Shown piece by piece: positions 13,448 through 26,299 of a stretch of 64,000 nt of DNA. The DNA comes from Nautilus pompilius (lineage: Eukaryota; Mollusca; Cephalopoda; Nautilida; Nautilidae). Each line of letters opens with the position of its first letter. Positions within the stretch are counted from its first letter, which is position 1. Under the pieces are notes generated by a model. That model did no database searches. It worked only from the letters and a program-made list of their open reading frames with translations, and was not told the DNA's origin. The stretch is from assembly GCA_018389105.1 (NCBI GenBank), contig JACATO010001095.1, forward strand, positions 62,001 to 126,000, written 5' to 3'. The position numbers and the translations under genes were made by a program.

Positions 13448-15318
13448 CAATAAAACGGTTTGTTGAATTAAGATGCAAATTCACAATATATCTAATTGAA
13501 GTTAAGCCCAAACTAGAGAGAGATCTGAATATCCAGTTCTTTAGGTTTCATAACTTGAAATAAACAAACACTTTTTCACATGCATTTGAGTTGTTGAATG
13601 AAGTTTTTTCTTATTTTCCAAACCTTAAAGACTTGCAGGATCCTTCGTATGTTTTTTTTTTTTTTTAACTCAAAGGTCAAGTAAAATCATCTACAAATCT
13701 TCACAATGAAGTTAAACATTAGGGGTATGGTGCTTTAACATTGACTATTTATCGACAAGCAGCAATACCTAGCTATAGCTTGGTTTTGGACCTGAAAATG
13801 ACAGAATGATGTAGCCTGATGTTATTTGGTGCAACAATCTTATCATTCCATCTTTGGAGCAGTTTCCAGAGAGATCAGTTAATGAAAGATCTTGCAGAGG
13901 GTGCCAAAACTAAAATGATCAATGTTAAATCACACATCTTGCTTGATGTAACTGCTATCTCTGGTCAGAGATAGTCCATGAGACCCCACTATGAAATCAA
14001 TTACACTGGTAATTTACACATTAGACATGTGATATTTCACATACCACCTAACACCAGCACATTTTCAGACTATGGCACATTGTAGCCAGTTTCTCATTGA
14101 TGAATCAATTCAACCTTTACTTTGCTGATGGTCTTGTTTGGCAGAAATCAAACCAACATAAGGTTGACTGTAATGAGACAGAACATTTTGGCAGTTGTGG
14201 TGTTCTAGTGTAAAAAATGTCACATGGCCATGAAAGCAGAACATTGCTACAAGATTCAGATGTCTGGACTGTACATGAAATAAGTGCGATACTGTAGTGC
14301 AAGTTGGGCAGTCATACACTCTACTGAAGATCATTTGATTATTGTCGTCATTATGACATCACTAAATGCTAACAATGTCCAAATATTGCACAAAATGAAT
14401 AAAAATTTTATAGATCATTTTGGATTGTACAAATGTTATATCTTCAGAAAATGTCAATCAATTTGATTTTAAAATTGCATTAATTAGCAATATTTTATTT
14501 TATTTTTGCTTTTATCTTTTAGGTTAGATTTTTTATCATTGTGCAGTATTGCAAAAAAAGTAACCAAACTTGAAAAGTAGCTTGCTTCTAATCATGTTTA
14601 TTACCAAAGTCACTACTAGTGGGTTTTATCTGAATTTAACTTTTTTTGCTTGATTAATTTCTTTGCAAATTACTTAAAGAAAATATTCACACAGTATTAT
14701 TTTCTGCCACCGAAAGCTCTGATCACCAGGTTTTGTTGGCCTATTAGTATGGTAGCACACTATGCATTCTGCAAAGAGTTTCTTCCTGTAACCTTTCTAA
14801 AGGTTTTTCTTTAAGAATTTTTTTAATGTAGTCATTTTAGAACTAGCTGGAGACTCCAATATATGAGCCAACTATTTACCACCTTTTGGCGAGTCCTTAT
14901 AATCAGCTTACATCCTTACTAAGGATGAGAGTATGTGGGAGTGAGAGCATATTCATTTACTTAGTTTACAAATGGTTTCCAGATTCCTTTGTTTATGCTT
15001 GAAAAATTTTTTTATTATCATGCATATTTATTTGCAAAAGAAAAATTTGCTGCTTTAATATTTTTAAGCCCCTCACACTACTATTCTTTATTTCAGAATA
15101 TCCAATTTGCTGCTTTCCATTTATATGTAAACGCAAAAACAATGTTCTCTCATGCTAGGTTTGATCACACACCTACTGCCTCAAGACAAAAACTAGTGCT
15201 CAAAATTTTAAAAATTATTTTGAATTTGAGCAAAGATTCTAAAAATAATAATTTTTCAGTGACCACATATTCCACTTCACCACCATTTAGTTGGTATAAT
15301 CAGTTTATGTATATGATT
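13448..15318. other. Unassigned CpG-poor DNA between SOHLH2 relics
   Basis: No gene recognised. A 110-codon open frame (14989-15321) and overlapping minus-strand frames (14110-14334) match nothing known. It may contain diverged SOHLH2 intron or old repeats. Confidence 0.4.
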
Positions 15319-15557
15319 TGAATGATAATGGTAAAGATATTCTTCATGGGTAAGTGGTCACTTCTAAACATTTCTAAGATCTGCTTACCTGGTTTTGAAA
15401 TTCCTGTAGCAATACAGCAGTGACTATTTTCAAATGATCTACACACACCCAGAACCGATGCCATTGTCAGTCTTGCAGCCACGTATATACAGCAGCATTA
15501 CTTTTTAACTGGTCACAGCTTTCTTTTATCCTTTCTCTGGTGAAATGAAAAGGAAAC
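15319..15557 (-). pseudogene. Inverted, degraded copy of SOHLH2 exon 7
   Basis: Reverse complement of about 40,728-40,970. It keeps the intron 6 acceptor, the basic-region start and the exon 7 donor, but carries many substitutions and small indels (for example in the RGRKTD loop). Orientation is opposite to the exon 6 copy at 13,012, so the old gene copy was rearranged as well as deleted. Confidence 0.85.
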
Positions 15558-15979
15558 AACAATATCCAGAGCATTCTTAAACATTTTACAGAACCAGATT
15601 CCACAAACTACTCAGGAAAATTGGAGGGACTTGTCTCAATGACTCTAAAAAGCTATGCTAGTGGAAGTTATAACTCTTCAGATTTGATAGATGCCACTGC
15701 CAGATAAATTGCAGCTTTTTCATGCCAAAAGACCCAGGGTCCATGAGGTGTAGGAATGGCAAATCAAATAAGTAATTGTGATAAAACAATTGATGGTTCT
15801 ACCCACATGAAGTTTCACCAGATGAGTGGGTGGGTACCAAGGGCCACATTCCTTGAAGTGTCCAAGACTCATTAACTGGAAGAATTTGTTTGATCATGAG
15901 GATCCAGGGGATCACAGAAAAATGCAGCTGGCTAATTCAGAGAGAATGAAGTAAAAATCTCTACAATGGAATGCAGAAA

Positions 15980-18470
15980 ACTCTAGGGAAAAGTAGAGGG
16001 AGGGAGGGAGACATGGATTAGAAAATCCCACTTCAAGGAAGACCAACATTTTGTGTGTATGAGATAGACTTTTCAAAGAAACAAGGAAAAAGACTAGAAC
16101 ACACTGCTTTAAAAAAAATGCAGCAAAAGAGTTGCCTGCAGACTTGGAAACTAAATCTGAAATCTATTAAATATATACTTAGAGGAAAAAATTCCAAGTT
16201 TATGATGTCTAACACCCCCCCCCCCAATCTCAGAACACAGACAGACAGACCTTTCTGTACAATCTGGGTGTTGGGTGTTCTGGAAAACAACTTCATTGTA
16301 TTAGAAGACTTTAACAGCCACTCCAAGCTGGAGCTACGAAGAAACTGTAAAGAATTGGGAAACTGGTAAGTTGATATCCACCACCCCATTCTCATTAAAA
16401 GACCATGATGATCCAGCAACATTACTCCAGGAGATGGCATTCAATATCAACACCAGACTTGGCTTTTGATACTGATGATACTGCAAATTTGTAAGAAGGA
16501 AAGGAAGTGGGTGATTAACTTGGTGGGAGTGACCATTAACCAATTTTACTTAACACTAGAATCAAGATGGAATTACAAAAAACAAACAAGACTTAAAACC
16601 CTCTTCACAGGAAATATTTCTCAATAATGTCAAAGCTAAGTTACACACAGTTGGCATAATGAGTCAACCAGTCTCACTTCAGAGATGTTAGAAAACTGGA
16701 AATTGATACAACAGCTGAGAGAATGGAGAAATCATCAGATGTCTTTGCATACAACTAGAAGATTGAAAATTCCAGCCCAGCAAAAGAAACAAGGTCAAGG
16801 GAACAAAATGTTACAACAGGAGAGGCTATGAATGCAAAAAAATTGTAGCTATCAGAAAACTAAAAGGTAGGCACTCGGACCCACTGTCACTAATGAATGT
16901 ACTGCAACATTTTGGACAACAAGCCAAAGATGCACGTCTAGCAGTATTCAGTATCATGTGGAGTCTGGAAAGTCTATAGTCAGAAACATTTATCATTTTC
17001 AATCTAAAGACGAAAAGAAGAAAACCAGAGCAACCAGTAATCAATCTATTAGTTTTGTAGATAAATGTACGGAGAAAATTTTCCAAAGTAAACTAATTTG
17101 CTAGTTAAAGAATCATTGCTGGCCAATAGAAGATCAAATAGCACATGTAAACGATAGATGTCTCCAAGAAATGTTTTAGTAGTTTGGATAACTGTACAGA
17201 AGAAATTTAACAAATTGTGGAACCAAGTACTATTTCTTAGGCTTCAGCAAATAAGAAGGAATCAAAATGTACCAGTGGATTACCTTGTTTATTAATAATA
17301 GAACAAGAATCACTCTAGAAGATAAAAGAGCAGGCTCATAAAAATGAAACAAGGAAACCCTTGTGAGTACTGCCCAACTTTATTTTTGGTATTTATCAAT
17401 GTCTTAGCTAAAATTCAAAAAAGAGTGAAAGTAACTTTTTGTGCTAATGAGCTAGTTCCTTAGTACACACAAAAAGGACATCAAACTACAATATGAAAGT
17501 AGTACTGAATGTAGTTTACATATGGGCAGAAGTCTCCTTAATATAAATAAACCAAAGTGGCAGATACATCTAAATTATCCACAGAAAAGGCAGACATCCA
17601 AATTAATGCTTGGAATACCTGTCCCAGGAAATAAAACTGACTTATTTAGATTTCATGTATAATAAGCACTTAACATAGTACAAGAATGTTTTAAAAATGG
17701 CAGCTCAAAGTAGGCAAGAAATGCCCAGCAAGTGTTTGTAGAAATTACTTGGAGCCATTGCCAAAATTGAGTAGTTCTTGAAAAGGTGGTGCTAATGTGA
17801 ACTCTTAGTCAAATTGTAAAAACAAAGTAAAAATGAGAGTTTGAAGATTATGAGGGGGGGGGGGCTATGATGTCCACAACAATCCATTGGATCCCTTTAT
17901 GACATTGAAAAGTTATATCACCTGGCTAGAAAAAAAAAAAAGTAGCCAAGCACATTAGTAGAAACATTCAATAATATGAGGTTAAGACCATTATTAAAAT
18001 AATCTACAAACAAATTGACAGCTCAAACTACCAAGCTAATGGACAACTGCCATAAATTCTGCACTGATAAATGCTTGTTAATGAATACATCTTGTCCAGT
18101 TCCATTAAAAAATTTCACTTGCAATGTTTAGAACACTAGTGTGCATGAAGGCCAAAAGTGCTGATGCAACCTTTACCTCATTTTTTGTGCCAAAAAAATA
18201 CTACAAGATTTTGTTTGTTGATTTTTGTTTTTTCTTGCCCATTGTCAGAATTTATTATGGCAAGGGTTGCTTTTATATCCTCAGGAGACTTCCTTGTGGT
18301 CATCTGCTATGATTAATTTAAATTTCTCTGGAAATGGTCAGCAGCCATGAGTGGTGTCATCCTATAGTGCAGAAAATACCCCACACTGAGTGGAGACAAA
18401 ATCTGGAAGCTTGAGACATTCTTGTGATAAAGACAGGAATAAAAGATGCAGTAATGTGACCTGCAGGAGA
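15980..18470 (+). mobile_element. Decayed LINE (non-LTR retrotransposon) with endonuclease and reverse transcriptase remnants
   Basis: Plus-strand frames in order: LQEDQHF and VACRLG (endonuclease start), then NNFIVLEDFNSHSKLE (the GDFNSHS endonuclease motif, 16,280-16,340). Next are DDPATLLQ and WNYKKQ, then INNRTRITLEDKRAGS with PTLFLVFIN (RT palm, 17,290-17,400). TYLDFMYNKHLTW (the TYLGV...LTW block, 17,640-17,670) comes last. Many stops and frameshifts interrupt it. The order fits a single element of about 2.5 kb; the clade (Jockey/CR1/RTE group) is not fixed. Confidence 0.75.
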
Positions 18471-18539
18471 AGGATGAGGATATGAGAGGCCAGTTTGTAT
18501 TGTTTGATTATTAATAAGTTTAAATTAACCTGCATTTGT

Positions 18540-19460
18540 TTTGGTCCCTACTGACTTGACTTGTAACAGAATTCATTTTGCTTTTTCCTTAACTAAACGT
18601 TGCCATTTGTTATGATCTAGTACCAGGTTCAATGTTTGCTTTCTTTACATTTTTGTTTTAAAACATTTCTATATCACAACTTAAGTCTTCATTTGCTGTT
18701 TTTACCTTCATTAAATTTGCTATGAAACTATTTTGGGATTCTGTATTTTCCATTCTACTATGACCACTCACTCCATCTTAATTGAGCTTCCATTTGTGAT
18801 GGTTTAATGCTGGATATAGTGATTTGGACTATTTCTTTGTTTGGGACATCATCTTTCCATGAAATACCAAGTATGCATCTTGGGTATCTGAATTATATAG
18901 CATATAGTTTGTTTGTTTTCCCCATGTATTGTATGAATGTTTCAGCTAAATAAATAACTGTTTAATGCAATTGCATGATGTACACTGAATTTTTTTTTTT
19001 TTTTAAGTTTTGATGCTACATTTATTCCATAATTTGGATTTTAGTTTACCAAAAGAAAAGGCTGATTTCTTTGTTTAGATTATTATTGGGGGCCACAACA
19101 CTTCCTAGGTATTGGAATTGCGCATGTGTGTTTCTGTGTCTGTCTGTCTGTCTCAAAGGGAGAAGGTTGATACAGTATTTCAGTTTTCTTAATGTTAATT
19201 GGGAGATCCAATTTATTTACTACAATAAAAAAAAAAAAAACTGATCACATTGCTGTCTACAGAATGTGCTAAAAGAGCAGAGTCATCAGCAAATAAAAAT
19301 TCTTTCATGTATTTCTCTGATAGACTTTAATCAGTTGAGATGCATTGCCATACATTTCACTGGAATTATTGTATTAGGGCATCCAAATTTAGGGTAGTGT
19401 CACAGCTCTTGTATTGTATCATATCAAATACTTCATAATCAATGGCAGATTTAAGGCTAG
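18540..19460 (-). mobile_element. Decayed LINE 3' portion, second family
   Basis: Minus-strand frames give ADDSALLAHSVDSNV (the FADDAAL catalytic box) and LDLPINIKKTEILYQPSPF. Near 18,760-18,880 lies the C-terminal block DVPNKEIVQ with SQMEAQLRWSEW (compare DKIPDTEVL and QLRWAGHV). This matches the LINE family often annotated in genomes as craniofacial development protein 2-like. It lies tail to tail with the plus-strand LINE. Confidence 0.7.
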
Positions 19461-20700
19461 GATTTAATGGGATGTGCATCTACTCATCTATAGCTCAAAA
19501 TGCTAACTTATATTTTGGTATTTCTGAGGAAAACAAAAAAACCACAGTGGGTTTTTGTAAGCCATAGCTTGCATTTTAGTGATACCCATGGCAAGGCCAA
19601 ACAAACCTTGAATGAAATGTTGTAAATCAGACCTGCTTGGTTACATAAAACCATCAATCTCAATTTCTCAATCTCTCTGTGAATAAGGGAAGCTCCATTA
19701 AGCATTTCATGGGAAAAAGGAAGCAAAAGCAGTCCATAAGCATGTTTAATAATAATCAAAACAAGCCAAATAAGTTTACATAAATAACTTGGAGACAACA
19801 TGTAGTTTTCAGATGTATTTGGAGAAATGTTTTTTTGAAATTTTTATTTAAAAACATTCAAATAAAGAGCCTGCCACCCTTGTCAATCAGTGGTTTCAGA
19901 ATACCAAATAACTACCAGTCATGTAAAATCAAAATCATTTGGAACAAACATCCACAAAATGTACACCACTGAATACAACTTTGTGGTTGTGCAATCAGAG
20001 TTAATTTTAAAGAGGCTTGATGTTTGATTATTAATGCATAATGTATTATGAATTGATTTTTTTTCTTTTTCAGTTATGCAAACTGAACATTATAAAGTAG
20101 GTAGTAGGGACAAGAAAAGTAATCAACAGAACAAGCTACCAGTAGTCTACTGGGAAATGCACAGCAAACATTTGCATGCTTCGAAGAAACAATGATGCAT
20201 TATCAGAAAATAACTTTAACAGGTCAACAGGTGTGTGGAAAAGCATTTGAATGTTGCAGAGAAAAGATAATTAAAAAAAAAAATTGCATTGTTGATTTCA
20301 AGCAGAGACTTTAAAATAGAAATATCTTGCAACTTTCAGAAAGTGTTTTTTTGTGGAATTATGACCTAGTTATAGAAATGTGTGAAAAGACTGCGTTCAT
20401 ATTTTTTTTTTTTTGTGCATTAAATAAAAGAAAAAAGGGGACATCCAGTAGAGAAAATTCATTGTATTTGTAGATCACTACATGAAATAAAATGATTCAC
20501 AAGTTTTCAACTTCTGGATATAATGTTAAAATAAGATGATAATAATCGCTTATGACATTGAGGACAACTAAAAACTTATTTGTATAGCACAATGTTGAAA
20601 GTGTGCTCTGGAACAGCTGTAGTTCTAGGTGAGAGCCAATACAATTTGAGGAATCATAACTTTTAATTCAATTTCTCTGGTGGCCTGTAAATGGTAGATG
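19461..20700. other. Unassigned AT-rich DNA
   Basis: No coding gene or named element recognised. A 97-codon minus-strand frame (19508-19801) lacks any recognisable motif. Confidence 0.4.
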
Positions 20701-22050
20701 CATCTTTGAGTCAAGGAAGATTTTTGTAATCTTGAGTTGAAATTGCAATTTGAACTTGTCCAAATCATCATAAATCTGTGAACATACTGTCAGTTGGATT
20801 TTGGTACCTCATCTGGCATAAAAGAGCTCTTCAAAAGATATCAAAATATGTAATTTTATCAAATTGATAATCATGTCAACAATTTCACAGAAAAAAACTT
20901 CCCGATGATCTTTTAGTTTTGAAAATATGTGGACTTCTGAAAATGGCAAAGACCATCTGCATATAGCTTTTTCAGAATCTGAAACTGCATTATCCCAAAT
21001 AGTCACTCATCCCTCAACTGTGTTTCACAAATTTCACACCGCCTTCAAATAACATTCTTTCAGACTGAATAAGACCAATAAACTTATCAATAATTCTAAA
21101 AATCCTCATCAAGGCTATTTTCAACAATATGAAAAATTTAGTTGATGCAATTTTTCCCGGAAGCTTAATGCTTTAGATTTTGCAACAGCAGTACCTGATT
21201 GCTCTTGTATGGTTTTCAGTACTTCAGGTAGGATCCCTAGCTGTGGTTATAGTGCTTCTGAAAAATGGAATTTAACTGAAATGATTAAGACTCAATGGTC
21301 GTACATGTTTTAGGATATTCAGAGTTTTGGAAAATTTCATTAAAAATTTGTTCTTGTATCAATGCTAAAAGGTGAATCATTAGGGAGTTTTCAGAAATAG
21401 CATCTTAAGTGGCTAAATTTAGTACATGCATTTGGCAATTGACACTTCTCTGGTTTACTCTTTTTCAAAAGGAGTTTCAATTCCTTGAAAAGTGTTGGCA
21501 CCACCATAGCATTGAACTCAACAATTTTCGATATTACATCCAAAATGCAATAATAAATTATTGATCAAAGTGAAGATGTGCTCTGAATCACATTGATTTA
21601 ATGAGTACACTCCCAAACACACACACACAACACTTGTGCTTTCAGATCATTTGATAGTGTCTGCATAATGACATGCTGTGTTCTGTTGACATCAGCTGTT
21701 TCATTAGCAAGAAGAGTATAATACTAAGTGGCTCTGATATCTGAAGCAGAATGACTGAGAATTTCGTGACTCATCAGCTAAATGTCTCTAGTGAAAGATA
21801 TTTGTGTTTTTTTTGGCTTTAGCCACCCTTTGAGATCAGGATTGTCTTCCTTCCGCACCTCAATCCAAGCAATTGGTGCAGATTTCCAGACATTTTGATG
21901 TGGCCAGATATTGCAAGGCCTTGTCACACTAAGTCTACAAATTAGTGAATGTTTTCATGAGCATCTTCAAAGAAATCTTTTTTTCTTTAAATGCTTACTG
22001 TGAATTCTCACCAAAACATTTTTGTTCTTCAATTAGAATTAGTAAAATGA
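20700..22050 (-). mobile_element. Decayed hAT-like transposase
   Basis: Minus-strand translation shows QGLAISGH, with CRGQG-type context lost. Farther along comes LLANETADVNRTQHVIMQ (compare the VLADETADVS-KEQ block after the zinc finger in ZMYM1/P52rIPK-like hAT transposases). A later stretch around 20,850-20,950 (HREVFFCEIVDMIINL) resembles the HF-C-FI block of GTF2IRD2/FAM200-type elements. Stops are frequent and no termini were found. Confidence 0.45.
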
Positions 22051-22420
22051 ATCAAATTTCTACACTCTTCATGTGAAAATTTTTCTTTTCAATAGTTCAC
22101 ACCATTTTTTTAAAATGCTGCTTCTGATTCATTATTAACTTACATTAAATATCTCATTACTTTCAAAGCTTTGAGTCATGCTTGAAAACAATACTGGATT
22201 CAATAAATCATCATGTAATAGTCAATTCAAAATATGAACTTAAACTCTCATATCTCAAACAATCTTTAAAATATTTATTCCTAATGAAAGCCAAGGTGAG
22301 GATAAGATGCTCATATTCCAAAATGTATAATAGACTAAAAATATAATGTAATTTAATTAAATCAGAAATATTTCTACAAAATTTTTAATTAAAATGCTAA
22401 AATGAAAATAAGAGCTAAAT

Positions 22421-23614
22421 CAGGGTGATCAGAAAGTAACTATGCAATGGAGTATATTTGTAATCATTTTTGATTCCTCTCCTCGTGCTCTGTTGTTTTG
22501 TACTGTAGTTCCCAAGATGACCAACAGGTATTTGCAGTAAATTTGCAAAAGTGAAACGTGATTTTTGTGTGATTGTAATTTTTGTGTAATGGTTATTTCA
22601 AATGCCAAACAAATCTTTCTCATCAAGAAAGTGTATGCAAATAATGGTAAAATTAACAGTAAATACACTGAGTTAAAAACAAGATCTTACAACAATTTCC
22701 TGATGCAAAGTTTCTGAACAGAAATACTGTAAGGGCATTGATTAGCAAATTTGAAGATACTGGTTCAGTTGAGGATTATCAACAATCAGGTAGGCCAGAA
22801 GTGTTGAATGAGGAGAAGCTGTCAAAAATTTTGGACGCAGTGCTTCAGAACCCTTCAATAATCGCTGCATCGACTTTCCCAACAAGTGAATGTTTCATAC
22901 AGGAGCATGCTTTAAAGGAGTTAAAGTTTTACTCATATAAAGTGAATGTTGTGCATGAATTGGAAGTTGCAGACCATGGTAAGCAAGTTGAATATTGCAA
23001 CTGGCTTAAGAATTTTATTGATGTAAATGGCAATGACATTGGATAAAACATTTTTTCTGATGAATGCTGGATCCATTTTTCTGGATATGTTAATAGCCAA
23101 AATAATAGAATTTTGTCTACTTCTAACCCTCCTGAACTGTTTGAGAAACTGCTTCATGATTTCCTGATGAAAAGATCAGTGTATGGGAAATGCATTATTG
23201 ACCCTATATTTTTTGAAAAACAACCAATTCAGAGTGTTATTGTAACAACATACTGTAGACGCCTACTTCCAGCAGGATGGAGTCACTGCTCTCATCTGCT
23301 TAATTGATGAAACTGCTGGAAGAAGTGTTTGGTGATCAGCTGATATCGAAAGGAATTTGTCCTGCAAACACTCCTGACTTCCCATCCCTGGACTTTTACC
23401 TATGGGGAGCAGTGAAAGCGAAGGTCTTTGAGAAATACTCCATTTCATTAGAGGAATAGCATCTGAAGAATTGCAAATGTTTTTGAAGAATATGAAAAAA
23501 AACGTGGAAAATGTTTAAACATGAGTGGGGCTCATTTTGAGCATTTATTCTAATACATGGTTTATTGTAATAGATAATGTGTTGAAATACTTCAGTTACT
23601 TTTTGATCACCTTG
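22421..23614 (+). mobile_element. Mariner/Tc1-superfamily transposon, end to end, transposase decayed
   Basis: The termini are inverted: left CAGGGTGATCAGAAAGTAAC, and the right end, reverse complemented, reads CAAGGTGATCAAAAAGTAAC. A TA follows the right end. The 1,194-bp length is normal for mariner-like elements. Inside, a helix-turn-helix region has ISKFEDTGSVED and QSGRPEVLNEEKL (22,738-22,860). Later come the catalytic-domain blocks FSDECWIHFSGYVN and TSNPPEL, with the first catalytic Asp in FSDE. Stops and frameshifts break the frame (for example after NDIG near 23,043), so it is inactive. The TA on the left is not intact. Confidence 0.85.
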
Positions 23615-25029
23615 TATGAAGTTTAATATAAATATAGATAAGTCTTCCAAAAATTTGCATTAGATTTTTCCCCTTTTTGTTTTCATGAATTCTTAACATC
23701 ATTTAAGGTAGTAATATCAAAAATATTTCCTGCACTAGTTTGGAATCCCAAGTCTTTTAGCCAGCTGTAATTCCCCCCCCACTTGTCTATAGCTTTGTTT
23801 TTAACCCTGACTTACAACTATAATGTATAATTATAAATTTAAAGAATATAAGAATTTATAACCGAGACATGAATATTGATTGAGTTTGTAGTCAGAGGAG
23901 CAAACAGTTTTAATATGATAGGGGAGAATTGTATGCATTTTCCCAATTCCATATTGGGGTAGCTGCTGTTCTCTCTACATTCTATGTTCCTGCAACTTGA
24001 AGAATAACTGTCAAGAGTGAAAATTTCTATAATCAACCAGCAGAATTCAAAGAAAAAAGGTACTGATATAAAACAGTTTGTTAAAAAAACATTTCAAATG
24101 TGTCGTTTTCAAGGACAACGTCAAGTATTACTACATTATGTATATAATGTACATTTTAAAATGTTCTTGAAATACTGCATAAGGATACTAAAAACAATTT
24201 TAATTCTAACTTTATCATTTAATTATTTTAAGATATAGTTTTATACTAAAATTACAAACTTCTCTATGGCAATCATCTTTATAGGCAATAATTTTAATTT
24301 TTTTTAATTGTAGCCACACTTTGTTGTAGTTGTCTATTTTCATTTATACTTTTGTTTGTGGGATGTTGAGCAATGGCAGTCATTTATACTCATTTTAACC
24401 TACAATATCAAAAATTATACAATAATGTGCCACTAATGATATGATTCACCATTTAATCCAAAGCTAAAAACTAGAGATAAATTTCAAGTTTCCTGTTAAT
24501 CAGGACAAAGATAAAAGCAGCAAGAGTGGATACCCAAACAGATGTTGAGAATGGTTAAAGTATTTTAACTTTGCTGGTTATTTAGAACAACCCATCAACA
24601 TTTTTTTTTTTTTTTTTTGTCTAGTACATCTTTTTTATGGACACTACATCACTGGCCCTAAAAGCTAATCACAGCCTTACAAAAATTGGAACAATACTTT
24701 ATTTTAAGATCCCTACAGCATGTGACTACCATATTAATATGATGGCAAAACCGAATGTCTTTAAAACAATATGCAAATACATTCAGTAGAATATATTTTA
24801 CCATTGTAGATGAAAATGTCAAAAAAAAAAAAAAGTAGAAAGGGAAGTATTGAGGTTTCTGTTAGAGAAACACTACCTTTTATACACACTAAGAGGTTGC
24901 AAGGATGGCAATGCTAGCAGTAGCTTTAAAAAAGACAACTTAAAGATACTGTTCAATTTTAGGGTTGATGATAGTGATAAAACAATACCATTTTAAGGAA
25001 TGCTACATGTCTGAAACTTCTCAGAATTA
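23615..25029. other. Unassigned AT-rich DNA
   Basis: No gene recognised. Long A and T runs (for example 24,601-24,618) and short frames without motifs. Confidence 0.4.
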
Positions 25030-26235
25030 CCTGCTGTACATCAAGTAATTTATTCAGGACATCATTGAACCATACTGTGACTTTCATTGTGATGAAGTGA
25101 GGGACAGCAACAACTGGGAAAATTTGTCTTGTTCTACATTATGCCTAATAGAAAGCCAGCTGAATGACTGAATTATTCTGTGCAAAAGCATTACAGGTGC
25201 AGCAGTATGCCAAAATATCACTGAATCTTTGACTAGTGCTAGCCTGGATGTTCAACTCAACATCTATGACCATGGATGGAACCAGTAATATGGCAGGACA
25301 CCAGTCAAACTATGCTGCACTGTTTGGCTTTTAGCCATGACTTAGTGTTTTGTAAGAGTTGACAATTATTGAAGCTAGTTCACACCATGTTAGGCCTTCT
25401 TAAACAAATTGTAATGTTTGAAAAAGCTTTTCAAAGAAACTTCCATACAAAAGGTAAATGTACACAAAAGCAAGACAGCATATAACAGAACAAAAAAATT
25501 ATTTTGAGACATGGAATTGGTTAAGCACTAAAATATACACAACTTTGATGAGATATATGAACGAGCCCTTACTCAATTGCCTTGATGCCTCTTGGTAATC
25601 TGGCTGGATGGAAAGATAGCAGTCCATATTCCTCTCAAGCTGAATATGCTTTAGGCTGAAGCAAGAAATTGCAAGGACCCATTCAGGGCATTGAAGGTTT
25701 TAGAATTGTGACTCGTGTGAAGTCATTTGCTGTCAAGAATGAGAAGGATAGCAGAGCTAGCAAACTTTCCCAACAGTTTACCATGTAATTTGGGGACCTT
25801 GTAAGTCATTCAGGTCCCTGAGCCCAATTCCTTCATCCATTACATTGCTTGATCAACCAACTGCTAACACTATCATGAAGTATAACAGAAATTTTTATGT
25901 CTCCACCTTCATTCCGGCAAAAAATTAGATTAACAACAAGCCTGATATTCTCCCTGGGACTTTACCAGATAGGAGGAAAAACCTGTCAATGTAACCAAAC
26001 AGCAAAAATCCTTAATCTGCTCACTTGTAGTTGAGACAGTAAATTAATCTCTGAAACTAATCAAGATCACATTGTGAAGTTGTATAAGAGAGGACCACTT
26101 GAACACATTCATCTTGATAAGCACAAAGAACTGAACATTGCCAAAACTATTGACATGTATGTATACTAAAAGACACCCTGGAAGTATTATTGGACAAGGG
26201 ATTTGACAAAAGCAAACTAAACTATTTTTAGTTTG
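25030..26235 (+). mobile_element. Decayed hAT-like transposase, C-terminal half
   Basis: Plus-strand frames run from a CDEVRDSNNWENL block through SASLDVQLNIYDHGW (compare GLDV...GQGYDG in ZMYM1-like hAT proteins). Near 26,045-26,160 LKLIKI and EDHLNTFI correspond to the LKLIKTYLRSTM-x-ERL-x-LA dimerisation region. Interrupted by many stops and frameshifts. Confidence 0.45.
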
Positions 26236-26299
26236 CAATGTTGTTTTGTCCTTTGCAGTTACTATGCATGTAGAATATTTTAGTGCCAGTCTTGTTTTT

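Noticed and set aside
14110-15321. Short frames between SOHLH2 relics
   Set aside because: No motif, no splice sites, AT-rich composition.
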